Assembly: GCA_018712705.1 (NCBI GenBank)
Contig: DVGM01000027.1
Coordinates: 1-22,274 of the forward strand
Length of the DNA: 22,274 nt
Reading direction: 5' to 3'
DNA from: Aphodousia faecalis
GTDB taxonomy: Bacteria; Pseudomonadota; Gammaproteobacteria; Burkholderiales; Burkholderiaceae_F
Every line of letters starts with the position of its first letter. The stretch's first letter is position 1. Position numbers and translations under genes: made by a program. Of the stretch, positions 1-8,390 are shown one piece after another. The notes under the pieces were generated by a model. That model was not told the DNA's origin, did not search any database, and saw nothing but the letters and a program-made list of their open reading frames with translations.

Positions 1-42
1 AACCTTGGCAAGGTTGCGCTCTACCAACTGAGCTATTCCCGC
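1..42 (-). tRNA. tRNA-Gly (GCC), 5' part only
   Basis: Read on the minus strand the segment gives GCGGGAATAGCTCAGTTGG and continues through a D-arm and an anticodon arm whose loop is TTGCCAA, so the anticodon is GCC (plus positions 7-9) and the tRNA carries glycine. The gene is cut by the window edge just after the anticodon stem; the T-arm and acceptor 3' strand lie outside. A good promoter sits directly upstream. Confidence 0.93.
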
Positions 43-54
43 GACAGGTTGAGT

Positions 55-82
55 ATTTTAATGAACCTTTTTCGAAATGCAA
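55..82 (-). promoter_or_regulatory. Promoter of the tRNA-Gly gene
   Basis: On the minus strand a TTGCAT -35 box (77-82) and a TAAAAT -10 box (55-60) are separated by 16 bases, and the tRNA starts 12 bases after the -10 box. The rest of the gap to nagZ is A/T-rich and shows no clear terminator hairpin for the upstream operon. Confidence 0.7.
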
Positions 83-136
83 GTCTTTTTGTCACTTTTT
101 TGAAAATTTTTTCTTTTAGACAACCCTGCACCTCTA

Positions 137-1144
137 TTACACCGCAGGAATCAGGTCCTTTGAGCGTTTATATAAAGACGTTTCAACGAGTTCTTTCCAA
201 GTAGGAGCCTCCCCCTTCGGAGACAATCGCTTAACTCTTTCCGCTCTTTCTGCTGTGTCTTCAAACTTAAGAGAAGCCAAGAGCTGATCAGAGGCTTCAA
301 AGTCATTGCATTGAATTAACATGTCACAGCCTGCTTGAAGCGCCGCCTGTGCTCTTTGCGTTACGTCACCCACGCCCACAGCTCCTTTCATGGAAAGATC
401 ATCAGAAAAGACCACTCCGGTAAAGTGCAACTCTTCCCTTAAAACCTTTTTGAGCCAATATTCAGAAAAACCAGCAGGGTTTGAATCAACCTTCGGGTAG
501 AGCACGTGAGCTGCCATCACAGAGTCCAATGCTTGTCCCATCCACCGATAGGGCTTAAGATCAGCAAAAAGGAGCCGATCATATGGGCGATCATCAACAG
601 GCAATTCCAGGTGGCTATCTGCAATTACCCAACCGTGACCCGGGAAATGTTTACCGCAATTGCTCATGCCTGCTAAACGTAAACCTTGAACAACAGCCAG
701 GGCCAATTGCGTCACGACATTGGGATTATTTGAAAAGGCGCGTTCACCGATAATCTGTGAACGACCAAAGTTAATATCCAAGCAAGGAGCAAAGGTGAAA
801 TCCACTCCGCAGGCACGAAGTTCTGCAGCCATCACATAACCACAAGCCATCGCTGACAACAACGTGTTTTCCGGTTCATCAATCCACTTTTCGCCCAATT
901 TCGCCATGGCAGGAATTTTGGTAAACCCCTCTTGGAAGCGCTGCACACGCCCGCCTTCATGATCAACGGCAATCAGCAACCCAGGCTTTACCGCATGAAT
1001 GGCCGCACAAAGTTCTGTGAGCTGTTCACGATCACGGTAGTTTCTGGTAAACAAAATCACCATTCCGACCAAAGGATCGACAATCCTTCGAACATCATCT
1101 TTTGTAAGTGCAGTTCCTTCAATATCCAATACAAGCGGTCCCAT
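137..1144 (-). CDS. nagZ: Beta-N-acetylhexosaminidase NagZ (GH3)
   Basis: A 335-residue cytoplasmic glycoside hydrolase that removes N-acetylglucosamine from 1,6-anhydro-muropeptides during cell-wall recycling. Visible family marks are the ILFTRNY segment near residue 31, AVDHEGGRVQRF near 60-70, the KHFPGHG motif (about 165-171) with the following DSH that supplies the acid/base His, and SDDLSM (about 247-252), which holds the catalytic Asp nucleophile. I chose the ATG at 1144 rather than the in-frame TTG at 1159: AAGGAG lies seven bases upstream of the ATG, and family members begin with MGPxxLDxEG. In that case the gene starts 11 bases after the acpS stop. It is the last gene of the lepA operon. 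Confidence 0.95.
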   Translation of the reverse strand: MGPLVLDIEGTALTKDDVRRIVDPLVGMVILFTRNYRDREQLTELCAAIHAVKPGLLIAVDHEGGRVQRFQEGFTKIPAMAKLGEKWIDEPENTLLSAMACGYVMAAELRACGVDFTFAPCLDINFGRSQIIGERAFSNNPNVVTQLALAVVQGLRLAGMSNCGKHFPGHGWVIADSHLELPVDDRPYDRLLFADLKPYRWMGQALDSVMAAHVLYPKVDSNPAGFSEYWLKKVLREELHFTGVVFSDDLSMKGAVGVGDVTQRAQAALQAGCDMLIQCNDFEASDQLLASLKFEDTAERAERVKRLSPKGEAPTWKELVETSLYKRSKDLIPAV

Positions 1145-1155
1145 CACGAACTCCT

Positions 1156-1551
1156 TCAAGATCTCTGTTCAGCAACGGCAAAGGCCGCCACGACACTTTT
1201 TTCATCGGTAATTGAAACGTGAACAAAAAGGCCTTCCTGCATCAAACGCTCCTTAAGCGGATCCTTAAAGACCATAAGAGGCACCCCCTTAGCGTTATGC
1301 ATGACTTCCATGGACTGAAAGGTCACATCTTCGGCAATACCGGTTCCGAGCGCCTTTGAAACCGCTTCCTTTACTGCCCAACGGGAAGCGACAAAAGCCA
1401 AGGCATGCGAGTCACTGAGCGCTTTGCGTTTTCTGTATAGCGGACGTTCATTTTCAGTAAGAAGGCGCTCAACAAAGCGCTCGCCATGTTTACTTATCAC
1501 ATCGGCCACGCGGCTTACTTCCACTACATCACAACCGATTCCTCTAATCAC
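1156..1551 (-). CDS. acpS: Holo-[acyl-carrier-protein] synthase AcpS
   Basis: This 131-residue enzyme transfers 4'-phosphopantetheine from CoA to the serine of ACP, the product of acpP at 12794-13030. The N-terminal GIGCDVVEV motif carries the metal-binding Asp8, and FVASRWAVKEAVSKALGTG (about 53-71) holds the conserved WAxKEA block with Glu62. Length is normal for the family. The start is GTG at 1551, with GGAAA a few bases upstream; the overlapping ATG at 1553 runs straight into a stop. The gene follows recO by 10 bases. In many proteobacteria pdxJ lies between them; here it does not. Confidence 0.94.
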   Translation of the reverse strand: MIRGIGCDVVEVSRVADVISKHGERFVERLLTENERPLYRKRKALSDSHALAFVASRWAVKEAVSKALGTGIAEDVTFQSMEVMHNAKGVPLMVFKDPLKERLMQEGLFVHVSITDEKSVVAAFAVAEQRS

Positions 1552-1561
1552 ATTATTTCCT

Positions 1562-2284
1562 TTAAAATCTTTTTAATTCTTCAAATATCCGACGGGTATT
1601 AAGCGGTTTATCACCCGCGTAATGGGTAATCATCCGTCTCATGAGTTGTTTGGCAAAAGTCAGTGTTTCTTTGGAACGAAAGTCACGGTCATGGAGCTTG
1701 CGAATCATCTCAGAGGGGATAATCAGATGACGATTTGTTTCAATAACATCCTCATTCCAAGGTTTTAATTCCTCACCGTCCCAATACCAAGGCTCACCAG
1801 TCACAGGAAGACCGTACCCCAAACTCTCCATCAGTTCCAACTCAAACGTTCTGAGAGCGACTTCATGATTGGATTCGGCATCGGCCAACTTTTCTAGGAC
1901 TCGAACATATGAGGCGAATAATTCGCTCATCTCATCTTCTCTGGCCAAAAGCCTCACAAGCAGCTCATTGACATAAAAAGCTGAAAAAAGAGCATCACCT
2001 TCAATCGGGAAAAAGCCGCCCAACCACTGTGCTCTTAAAAGATTTTTGACTTCATTTTGTCCTGAAAAACCGATTTTCAAAGGGGAAAACGGTGTAAGGA
2101 GTCCTCGAAAATGACTTCCCGGTCGTTTAGCTCCGCGAGCCACGGCCACCACTTTGCCATGGTGCAAAGTGAAAAATTCGACAAGCAGGCTTGTCTCCTT
2201 CCAATTCCAGCTCTGAAGCACAAAGGCCGCGTCATCACTACTGACGCGGCGCTCTTTGTTTTCCTTGGAAAGTACTTCCGACAT
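1562..2284 (-). CDS. recO: DNA repair protein RecO
   Basis: A 240-residue RecO protein of the RecFOR pathway, which helps load RecA onto SSB-coated single-stranded DNA. An N-terminal OB-fold segment (about 18-85) begins AAFVLQSWNWKETSLLVEFF and contains the typical VVAVARGAKRPGSHFRG stretch. An alpha-helical domain follows, with ELELMESLGYGLP (about 149-161). The four-cysteine zinc site found in some RecO proteins is absent, as in many gamma- and betaproteobacterial forms. The ATG overlaps the era stop by one base (TAATG), which implies translational coupling. Confidence 0.93.
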   Translation of the reverse strand: MSEVLSKENKERRVSSDDAAFVLQSWNWKETSLLVEFFTLHHGKVVAVARGAKRPGSHFRGLLTPFSPLKIGFSGQNEVKNLLRAQWLGGFFPIEGDALFSAFYVNELLVRLLAREDEMSELFASYVRVLEKLADAESNHEVALRTFELELMESLGYGLPVTGEPWYWDGEELKPWNEDVIETNRHLIIPSEMIRKLHDRDFRSKETLTFAKQLMRRMITHYAGDKPLNTRRIFEELKRF

Positions 2285-3183
2285 TACTCGTATCCCAAGC
2301 TCTTAAGTGCCCGGGCATCATCATTCCAACCTTTTCTCACACGAACCCAGACTTCAAGGTAAACGTTTTTACCGAGCATTTCTGCTATATCCGCACGAGC
2401 CAGGCGAGAGATCTCGCGCAGCTTTTCGCCCTGCGCTCCGATCACAATTCCCTTATGAGCTTCGCGCTCAACGATGAGCGTTGCAATAATTTCTGCCCGC
2501 TTATCGTCTTCAACCCACTTATCAATCGTCACCGCGATTCCATAGGGCAACTCATCGCCTAAAAGTCGGAAGGCTTTCTCACGGATGATTTCAGCGGCTA
2601 AAAAGCGCGGTGATTTATCCGTGTAGATATCCGGATCAAAGAAAGGCGGATTTTCAGGCAAAAGCTTTTCAATCTCTGCCATTAATTCGGAAACCTGTTT
2701 TCCCTTTTCAGCACAAACCGGAACAATCGCAGCAAAGGGGAACTTTTGCATTGATTGGGCCATCAAAGGCAAGAGCGCATCGCGCTCCTTCATCAAATCC
2801 ACTTTATTGATGGCCAAAATAACGTTTTTAGCTTCCGGGTTAATCAGTTCCAATACCTTTTCATCCGCAGGCTTCCAACCACCGCTTTCAATCACAAGCA
2901 CCACGGCATCGGTTTCGCCCAATGTACTTCTGACAGAGCGATTCATACCGCGAATGAGGGCATTGCCGTACTTCGTCTGGAACCCCGGCGTATCCACAAA
3001 AACAAACTGTGCCCGCTCGTTAGTCACGACTCCCAAAACACGATTGCGCGTTGTTTGAGGTTTTTTGGACGTAATACTCACCTTTTCACCAATAATGGTA
3101 TTGATGAGCGTGCTTTTGCCGACATTCGGACGGCCCACAACGGCGATATAACCGCAGCGGAAATTTTCCGGTACTTGAGGCAT
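2284..3183 (-). CDS. era: GTPase Era
   Basis: A 299-residue GTPase that binds the 3' end of 16S rRNA and helps mature the small ribosomal subunit. The G1 loop is GRPNVGKS (17-24), G3 is DTPG (64-67) and G4 is NKVD (126-129). The C-terminal KH domain carries the GIVIGAQGEKLREI motif and ends in RVRKGWNDD, as expected for Era. It follows the rnc stop by one base, and a GGGGGA ribosome site lies inside the end of rnc. The rnc-era-recO order is conserved across proteobacteria. Confidence 0.97.
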   Translation of the reverse strand: MPQVPENFRCGYIAVVGRPNVGKSTLINTIIGEKVSITSKKPQTTRNRVLGVVTNERAQFVFVDTPGFQTKYGNALIRGMNRSVRSTLGETDAVVLVIESGGWKPADEKVLELINPEAKNVILAINKVDLMKERDALLPLMAQSMQKFPFAAIVPVCAEKGKQVSELMAEIEKLLPENPPFFDPDIYTDKSPRFLAAEIIREKAFRLLGDELPYGIAVTIDKWVEDDKRAEIIATLIVEREAHKGIVIGAQGEKLREISRLARADIAEMLGKNVYLEVWVRVRKGWNDDARALKSLGYE

Positions 3184-3184
3184 C

Positions 3185-3886
3185 TTAGTGATCCCCCTTT
3201 TTCTTGTTATGGAAATGCTGTTCAGCCAATTCGTAGGCGATCTTGGCAGCCGCCTGCTCGGCTGAGCGACGACTCTTGCCTGTCCCCTTCACACAAATGG
3301 CCAACTTTTTAACTTCACACTGACAATCAAACGTTTGATCATGCGCGGCACCACGGATATCAACCACGGTGTATTCGGGCAATCCCAAATGATGAGCCTG
3401 TAAGAATTCCTGCAACAGCGTCTTAGCGTCTTTACCCATGCGCTCCGGTGTGAGCTTACTTAAAACCGGCTCATAGAGTTTCAGAATCACAGCCTTCGCT
3501 GTATCAAAACCGCTTTCCGTCATGATGGCGCCGAAGATCGCTTCCATCGCGTCTGACTGAATGGAGGGACGATGCGCTCCTCCCGTCTTCATTTCCCCTT
3601 CACCCAAGCGAAGGTAATCGGATAAAACCAAACGATTAGCAATTTCAGCCAAAGCATCCTGGCAGACCAAATTCGCCCGAACGCGTGATAGTGATCCTTC
3701 GTTAAAGTGAGCGTCTCGCAAAAAAAGCGCTTGGCCGATCACACAATTTAAAACGGAATCACCTAAAAATTCGAGCCGTTCGTTATTTTCAGCGCCGAAT
3801 GAACGGTGCGTGACGGCGCGCTGCAACAATTTGCGGTTTGTGAAACGGTAGCCGATTTTTTCTTCAAGGCTTTCTAAAGGCAACAT
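3185..3886 (-). CDS. rnc: Ribonuclease III
   Basis: A 233-residue double-strand-specific endonuclease that processes rRNA precursors and some mRNAs. The catalytic domain contains the signature NERLEFLGDSVL (about 35-46), whose acidic residues bind Mg2+, and a later DAMEAIFGAI block. A double-stranded RNA-binding domain occupies roughly residues 155-227 (LLQEFLQAHHLG through SAEQAAAKIAYELAE). The reading frame is open upstream to a GTG at 3928 inside lepB. I prefer the ATG at 3886, because AGGAG lies about eight bases before it and the extra residues do not resemble the family. With this start, lepB ends 11 bases upstream. Confidence 0.95.
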   Translation of the reverse strand: MLPLESLEEKIGYRFTNRKLLQRAVTHRSFGAENNERLEFLGDSVLNCVIGQALFLRDAHFNEGSLSRVRANLVCQDALAEIANRLVLSDYLRLGEGEMKTGGAHRPSIQSDAMEAIFGAIMTESGFDTAKAVILKLYEPVLSKLTPERMGKDAKTLLQEFLQAHHLGLPEYTVVDIRGAAHDQTFDCQCEVKKLAICVKGTGKSRRSAEQAAAKIAYELAEQHFHNKKKGDH

Positions 3887-3896
3887 CTTCGCTCTC

Positions 3897-4787
3897 CTAT
3901 TGAATGGAGCCGATGCGGCCCATGTCACTGATATTTAACCAAATAAAAAAGGCTCGACCAACAATATCTTCACGCGGCACAAAACCCCAGAAGCGGCTAT
4001 CCGCGGAATTGTCTCGATTGTCACCCATCATGAAGTAATGACCTTCGGGGACTTTGCAAACCACATCCCCCATGTTGTAGAGGCATTGATTCAAACCATT
4101 GTGGCCTTGGACCGGGCGAGCCATGGATGGCACTTTGTCATTTTCAAGGATCTTGTGTTTGACACCATCCAAGTTTTCGTCAAATTGGTCTAAATCCGTA
4201 TAGGTCTCTTTATCAAAGAAAGTACCGTCAGGCGTTGTTTGCTGAAGCTCTCCATTAACGTAAAGCTGCTTGTCGACATAACGGATTTCATCACCTGGCA
4301 AACCGATTACGCGCTTAATAAAGTCAACGTTTTTATCCAACGGGTATTTAAAGACAACAATGTCACCGCGCTTGGGCGCCGAGCCTTCGGTAATCGCAAA
4401 ATTGAAAACCGGAAAACGCAAACCGTACTCGTACTTGTTGACGAGAATAAAGTCACCGGCGTGCAAGGTCGGTAGCATCGATCCGGAAGGAATACGGAAG
4501 GGCTCGGCAAGGAAAGAGCGCAAAAGAAAAACAAACAGAATAACCGGGAAAAAACCGCCTGTGTATTCAATCCACTTGGGTTGAGCACTGAGTTTTTGAT
4601 AAATGCTTTGAGCTTCTCCGATAACGCTCATCTCGCCCTGATCAATCGCTTGGCGATTCAGTTCAGAGAAACGATCAGCCTCTTCCTTGGCACGAAGCAA
4701 ACGTTTCGGGCGCCACAAGAAACGGTCCAAACACCAAATAATGCCGGTGCCCACCGTCAATAACATCAAAACTAAAGAAAAATTCAT
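3897..4787 (-). CDS. lepB: Signal peptidase I
   Basis: A 296-residue inner-membrane serine protease that cleaves signal peptides from exported proteins. Two N-terminal membrane segments are visible (about 3-22 and 79-95), separated by a cytoplasmic loop. The catalytic Ser103 lies in PSGSMLPT, the Lys158 general base in FIKRVIGLPGD, and the conserved MGDNRDNSADSR box is near residue 255. It would process the signal peptides predicted here for the autotransporter and the small secreted protein. The stop TAG overlaps the ribosome-binding site of rnc. Confidence 0.96.
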   Translation of the reverse strand: MNFSLVLMLLTVGTGIIWCLDRFLWRPKRLLRAKEEADRFSELNRQAIDQGEMSVIGEAQSIYQKLSAQPKWIEYTGGFFPVILFVFLLRSFLAEPFRIPSGSMLPTLHAGDFILVNKYEYGLRFPVFNFAITEGSAPKRGDIVVFKYPLDKNVDFIKRVIGLPGDEIRYVDKQLYVNGELQQTTPDGTFFDKETYTDLDQFDENLDGVKHKILENDKVPSMARPVQGHNGLNQCLYNMGDVVCKVPEGHYFMMGDNRDNSADSRFWGFVPREDIVGRAFFIWLNISDMGRIGSIQ

Positions 4788-4799
4788 TTCAGCCCCCGA

Positions 4800-6593
4800 C
4801 TATTTGTCATCCACTTGCAAAATCGCAAGGAATGCTTCCTGAGGAATTTCAACCGTACCCACTTGTTTCATGCGCTTTTTTCCCGCCTTTTGTTTTTCCA
4901 AGAGCTTTCTCTTACGGGTAATGTCACCGCCATAACACTTGGCGAGCACATTCTTTCTGAGTGCCTTCACGTTTTCACGGGCAATGATGTTGGCACCGAT
5001 GGCAGCCTGAATGGCAACGTCATACATCTGGCGCGGAATAAGCGAGCGAAGACGCGTAACAATTTCACGGCCACGGGCAACAGAGTTGGCTCGGTGGATA
5101 ATGGATGAAAGCGCATCAACGCGATCACCGTTAATGAGCATGTCAACCTTAACGACATCAGCCGCACGGTACTCCTTGAATTCATAGTCCATGGAAGCGT
5201 AGCCACGCGTCAAAGACTTCAAGCGATCAAAGAAGTCGAGAACGATTTCAGCCAACGGCAAATCGTACGTCAAATGCACCTGACGACCATGATAGGCCAA
5301 GTTGGTCTGAACGCCGCGTTTTTCATTACAAAGCTTCATCACGGGACCGACATAGTCACTCGGAACGAAAATCGTCACCGTGTCAATCGGCTCACGGATT
5401 TCAGCAATTTTGTCAGGCGTGGGCAACTTGGAAGGATTTTCCACTTGAATCACTTCACCGTCTGTCTTTAACACTTCATAGACAACGGACGGAGCCGTGG
5501 TAATCAGGTCCATGTTAAATTCGCGCTCCAGGCGCTCCTGCACAATGTCCATGTGCAAAAGTCCCAAAAAACCTGCGCGGAAACCAAAACCCAACGCTTG
5601 CGAAACTTCCGGTTCAAACTGCAAAGCCGCGTCGTTTAACTGCAGCTTCGTTAAAGCATCTCGAAGAGCTTCATATTGGTTCGATTCGACAGGATAAAGT
5701 CCGGCAAAAACCTGAGGCTTTACTTGCTTAAAGCCAGGCAGCGGCTCTTTAGCCATCTTATTGGATAACGTGATCGTGTCACCGACCTTAGCGTCTCGGA
5801 GTTCTTTCACCCCGGCGATAACAAAACCCACTTCACCGGCTGAAAGCTTGTCGCATTGAGTGGACTTCGGTGTGAATTTACCCACCTGCTCCACTAAGTG
5901 TGTGGCACCCGTTGCCATCAGGTAAATCTTGTCTTTAGGCTTAATCGTACCGTTGACAACACGCACGAGCATCACGACACCCACGTAGTTATCAAACCAG
6001 CTGTCAATAATCAAAGCCTGCAGCGGATCTGTGTCACTTCCCTTTGGTGCCGGGACATCACGAACAATGCGCTCAAGAATGTCTTCAACCCCCATCCCGG
6101 TTTTGGCCGAACACGGAATCGCATCCGTTGCGTCAATACCGATCACATCTTCAATTTCTTCTTTAGCTTCATCGGGATTGGCGGAGTTAAGGTCCATCTT
6201 ATTGAGAACCGGGATCACTTCCACGCCCAAATCAATGGCCGTATAGCAGTTGGCAACCGTTTGAGCCTCTACGCCTTGCGTGGCATCAACCACCAAAAGC
6301 GCCCCTTCGCAAGCGCTCAGCGATCGGGAAACTTCGTAAGAAAAGTCTACGTGCCCCGGGGTATCAATAAGGTTGAGTTCATAAACTTGCCCGTCTTTGG
6401 CTTTGTACTTCAAAGCCGCGGTCTGCGCTTTAATCGTAATGCCGCGCTCTTTTTCAAGATCCATGGAGTCCAGGACTTGAGATTCCATCTCACGGTCAGA
6501 TAAGCCCCCGCAGCGCTGAATCAAACGGTCAGCGAGTGTGGATTTACCATGGTCAATGTGGGCAATAATGGAAAAATTGCGAATATTTTGCAT
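4800..6593 (-). CDS. lepA: Elongation factor 4 (LepA)
   Basis: A 597-residue translational GTPase that acts on the ribosome, reported to affect back-translocation and initiation. The G1 motif is AHIDHGKS (11-18), G3 is DTPGH (77-81) and G4 is NKMD (131-134). Domain II, the elongation-factor-like domains and the LepA-specific C-terminus (ending KRKLLEKQKAGKKRMKQVG plus a short tail) are all in place, so the gene is full length. The ATG start fits the MxNIRNFSIIAHIDHGKST family N-terminus. No clear Shine-Dalgarno sequence precedes it, which is unlike its neighbours. It is the first gene of the operon; lepB follows after 12 bases. Confidence 0.97.
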   Translation of the reverse strand: MQNIRNFSIIAHIDHGKSTLADRLIQRCGGLSDREMESQVLDSMDLEKERGITIKAQTAALKYKAKDGQVYELNLIDTPGHVDFSYEVSRSLSACEGALLVVDATQGVEAQTVANCYTAIDLGVEVIPVLNKMDLNSANPDEAKEEIEDVIGIDATDAIPCSAKTGMGVEDILERIVRDVPAPKGSDTDPLQALIIDSWFDNYVGVVMLVRVVNGTIKPKDKIYLMATGATHLVEQVGKFTPKSTQCDKLSAGEVGFVIAGVKELRDAKVGDTITLSNKMAKEPLPGFKQVKPQVFAGLYPVESNQYEALRDALTKLQLNDAALQFEPEVSQALGFGFRAGFLGLLHMDIVQERLEREFNMDLITTAPSVVYEVLKTDGEVIQVENPSKLPTPDKIAEIREPIDTVTIFVPSDYVGPVMKLCNEKRGVQTNLAYHGRQVHLTYDLPLAEIVLDFFDRLKSLTRGYASMDYEFKEYRAADVVKVDMLINGDRVDALSSIIHRANSVARGREIVTRLRSLIPRQMYDVAIQAAIGANIIARENVKALRKNVLAKCYGGDITRKRKLLEKQKAGKKRMKQVGTVEIPQEAFLAILQVDDK

Positions 6594-6685
6594 CAGTCGA
6601 ATTTAATAACGTTGAAAACACGTATTCGGACCAATGGGAAAACCGGCTAGAAAAACTGCCTTTCCCTTTATTCCGAAACGAGGCC

Positions 6686-6713
6686 ATTGTAACACGCCAA
6701 CATGTTCTTTTAA
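6686..6713 (-). promoter_or_regulatory. Candidate promoter of the lepA operon
   Basis: Minus-strand TACAAT (6686-6691) has a TTAAAA box (6708-6713, four of six matches to consensus) 16 bases upstream. It would start transcription about 85 bases before lepA. It lies between the terminator of the upstream gene and lepA, where an operon promoter is expected, but the -35 is mediocre. Confidence 0.42.
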
Positions 6714-6718
6714 TGAAG

Positions 6719-6753
6719 AAAATGCCGAGAATTCATAGAACTTTCGGCATTTT
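6719..6753 (-). terminator. Intrinsic terminator after the M20 peptidase gene
   Basis: A 10-base-pair stem (6719-6728 with 6744-6753, core aatgccga/tcggcatt) encloses a 15-base loop. The minus-strand product continues into a T-rich stretch (ATTTTCTTCATT). It ends the transcript of the peptidase gene 57 bases after its stop. It could also act on the plus strand, where TTTTT follows. Confidence 0.72.
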
Positions 6754-6809
6754 TATACGCAGCAAAGATTCTTACATGGAACTTACAAAAGCCGATGAGA
6801 AATTACCTC

Positions 6810-8072
6810 TTAAAGCGTCTCTCCCAACGGGTTAATTCTTTCATCAAGGCCTGCCAGCGTCAGCAACATCAAAATAGATTTCTGCTCACAAGCTTCCACA
6901 CCTTCAGGATTAAACCACTCATCTAAGGTATGTTGACCGTATTCCTCTCCTCCCCGACCGAAACAGACGGCCGGAATTCCCTTGCCAATGGCTATGTTCG
7001 CATTGGTGCTTCCACCGGGCATAAAGATCGGTTTAATTCCAATAGCTTCGGTCACCAGTTTAGCGGCCTGAATAATGCGACAGTTGTCATCTTGATTGCC
7101 CGCCGGGATGTTCAAAAGTTTTTTGTACGTTACTTTGACAACATCCGTTTTACCCCAGCGTTCATTTTCCAACTTAGCCCCCTGCTCGAAAGCTTTAATC
7201 ATCTGGCAATTAAGCTCTTCCAGAGCCTTCTGAGAGTCAGACCTCGCATTAATCTTAAAGGTGCATTTTTGCGCGATACCGTGAATTGCCTGTCCGCCCT
7301 CAATCAAACTCACAGTCGTGATTGTTTTGGGATTTGTCGGTAATTCAATTTCCGCCACCAATGTGACCGCCCTGCTAGCCGCATGCACCGCACTCGGAAT
7401 ACCAAAAGCAGTCCATGCGTGACCACCAGGGCCTGTAAACGTAACAGACCAATCCACCATGCCTGTCGCATTGGCATAGAAGCGGTCATTCGTTGCTCCA
7501 TCAATAGAAATGGAGGCGAGAATCTCGGTTTTCTTTTCAAGGGAATCCAGGACCGTGCGCATCCCCAACATACCGCCTAAACCTTCTTCACAAACAGTCC
7601 CCGCGATAATGATGTCATGGTAGGGACAAATGCCGAGTGACTTAAGAGCCTTTAAAACAGAAAGGTTTGCCACGAGCGCTCGTGTGTCGTCACAGATACC
7701 TGGGCAATGAATACGGCCCTGCTCATCCACGGTAACTCCTTTTACATCACCAAACGAGAAAACCGTATCCAAGTGCCCTTCTAACAAGACGGACTTTCCT
7801 GTGTGCCCAATACCTGAGATACGCCCTATCACATTGAAATGATCATCAATGGTGACATTTTCTAATCCGGCTTCTTTTAAGAGTTCTGCGTAACGCTCAG
7901 CTTTCTTCTTTTCGTGGAAAGAGGGCGCTTCAATTAAAGCGAGTTCTTTTTGCAACTCTATCATTTCTGGCAATTGCTCTTTTACAAGAGTGAGCGCCTT
8001 GATCACATTCGGCTCGGTCTTTAACTTCTGAATGGTCTCAACCAAGTCTTGATCAAATTCTTTCATCGTCAT
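6810..8072 (-). CDS. M20-family metallopeptidase / amidohydrolase
   Basis: A 420-residue cytoplasmic two-zinc hydrolase of the M20 family. The metal ligands and catalytic residues are readable: His100 and Asp102 (EGHLDTVF), the bridging Asp128 (GICDDTRA), the catalytic base and ligand Glu162-Glu163 (CEEGLGG), Asp191 (SIDGAT) and His381 (QHTLDEWF). A lid-type dimerisation domain (about 205-320) includes GPGGHAW. The substrate cannot be read from sequence; tripeptidase- or carboxypeptidase-like activity on peptides is most likely. AGGAGG stands five bases before the ATG at 8072, a strong ribosome site. The gene is a single-gene unit with its own terminator. Confidence 0.88.
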   Translation of the reverse strand: MTMKEFDQDLVETIQKLKTEPNVIKALTLVKEQLPEMIELQKELALIEAPSFHEKKKAERYAELLKEAGLENVTIDDHFNVIGRISGIGHTGKSVLLEGHLDTVFSFGDVKGVTVDEQGRIHCPGICDDTRALVANLSVLKALKSLGICPYHDIIIAGTVCEEGLGGMLGMRTVLDSLEKKTEILASISIDGATNDRFYANATGMVDWSVTFTGPGGHAWTAFGIPSAVHAASRAVTLVAEIELPTNPKTITTVSLIEGGQAIHGIAQKCTFKINARSDSQKALEELNCQMIKAFEQGAKLENERWGKTDVVKVTYKKLLNIPAGNQDDNCRIIQAAKLVTEAIGIKPIFMPGGSTNANIAIGKGIPAVCFGRGGEEYGQHTLDEWFNPEGVEACEQKSILMLLTLAGLDERINPLGETL

Positions 8073-8320
8073 CGCATCCTCCTATTTAACTGACAAATAA
8101 CGTTATCGTTCATGCTACACTAATCATTTAAAACAAATGAAAAATACTCTTGATGAGCACCACAAATTTGATCTGAGAGACATAGAAGTCTTTGTTATTC
8201 TCAATATTTTTTATCTGTAAGTCATTTTTATCCAGATATCGTCAAATGATGTTTTAAAGGAATAGACTCTAAAAGTTTTTATTGCTGATCAAATCAATGC
8301 TTGAGCTATTTTTCAGTAGT
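8073..8320. other. A/T-rich intergenic region with a 10-bp palindrome
   Basis: No gene is visible between the peptidase start and the autotransporter terminator. The notable element is a perfect palindrome ataacgttat (8097-8106), 24 bases upstream of the peptidase start codon, where a repressor could bind. A promoter for the peptidase must lie here, but I could not settle on one: TAGCAT and similar weak boxes occur on the minus strand around 8110-8120. Confidence 0.4.
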
Positions 8321-8356
8321 TAAAAAAGTGCCAGGAAAATTTCGCATTCCTGGCAC
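8321..8356 (-). terminator. Intrinsic terminator of the autotransporter gene
   Basis: A perfect 10-base-pair stem, gtgccaggaa (8328-8337) with ttcctggcac (8347-8356), has a 9-base loop. On the minus strand it is followed directly by TTTTTTA. It lies 35 bases past the autotransporter stop codon. Confidence 0.92.
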
Positions 8357-8390
8357 ATGTTCAAAATAATGAAATTAAGCTACTAAGATA

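Noticed and set aside
1145..1159. TTG start of nagZ at 1159
   Set aside because: AAGGAG is spaced for the ATG at 1144, and the family N-terminus begins there.
5898..6503. 201-codon open frame on the plus strand opposite lepA
   Set aside because: It is a shadow of a conserved gene, with no ribosome site and no family features. The same holds for the plus-strand frames opposite era, fabF and fabH.
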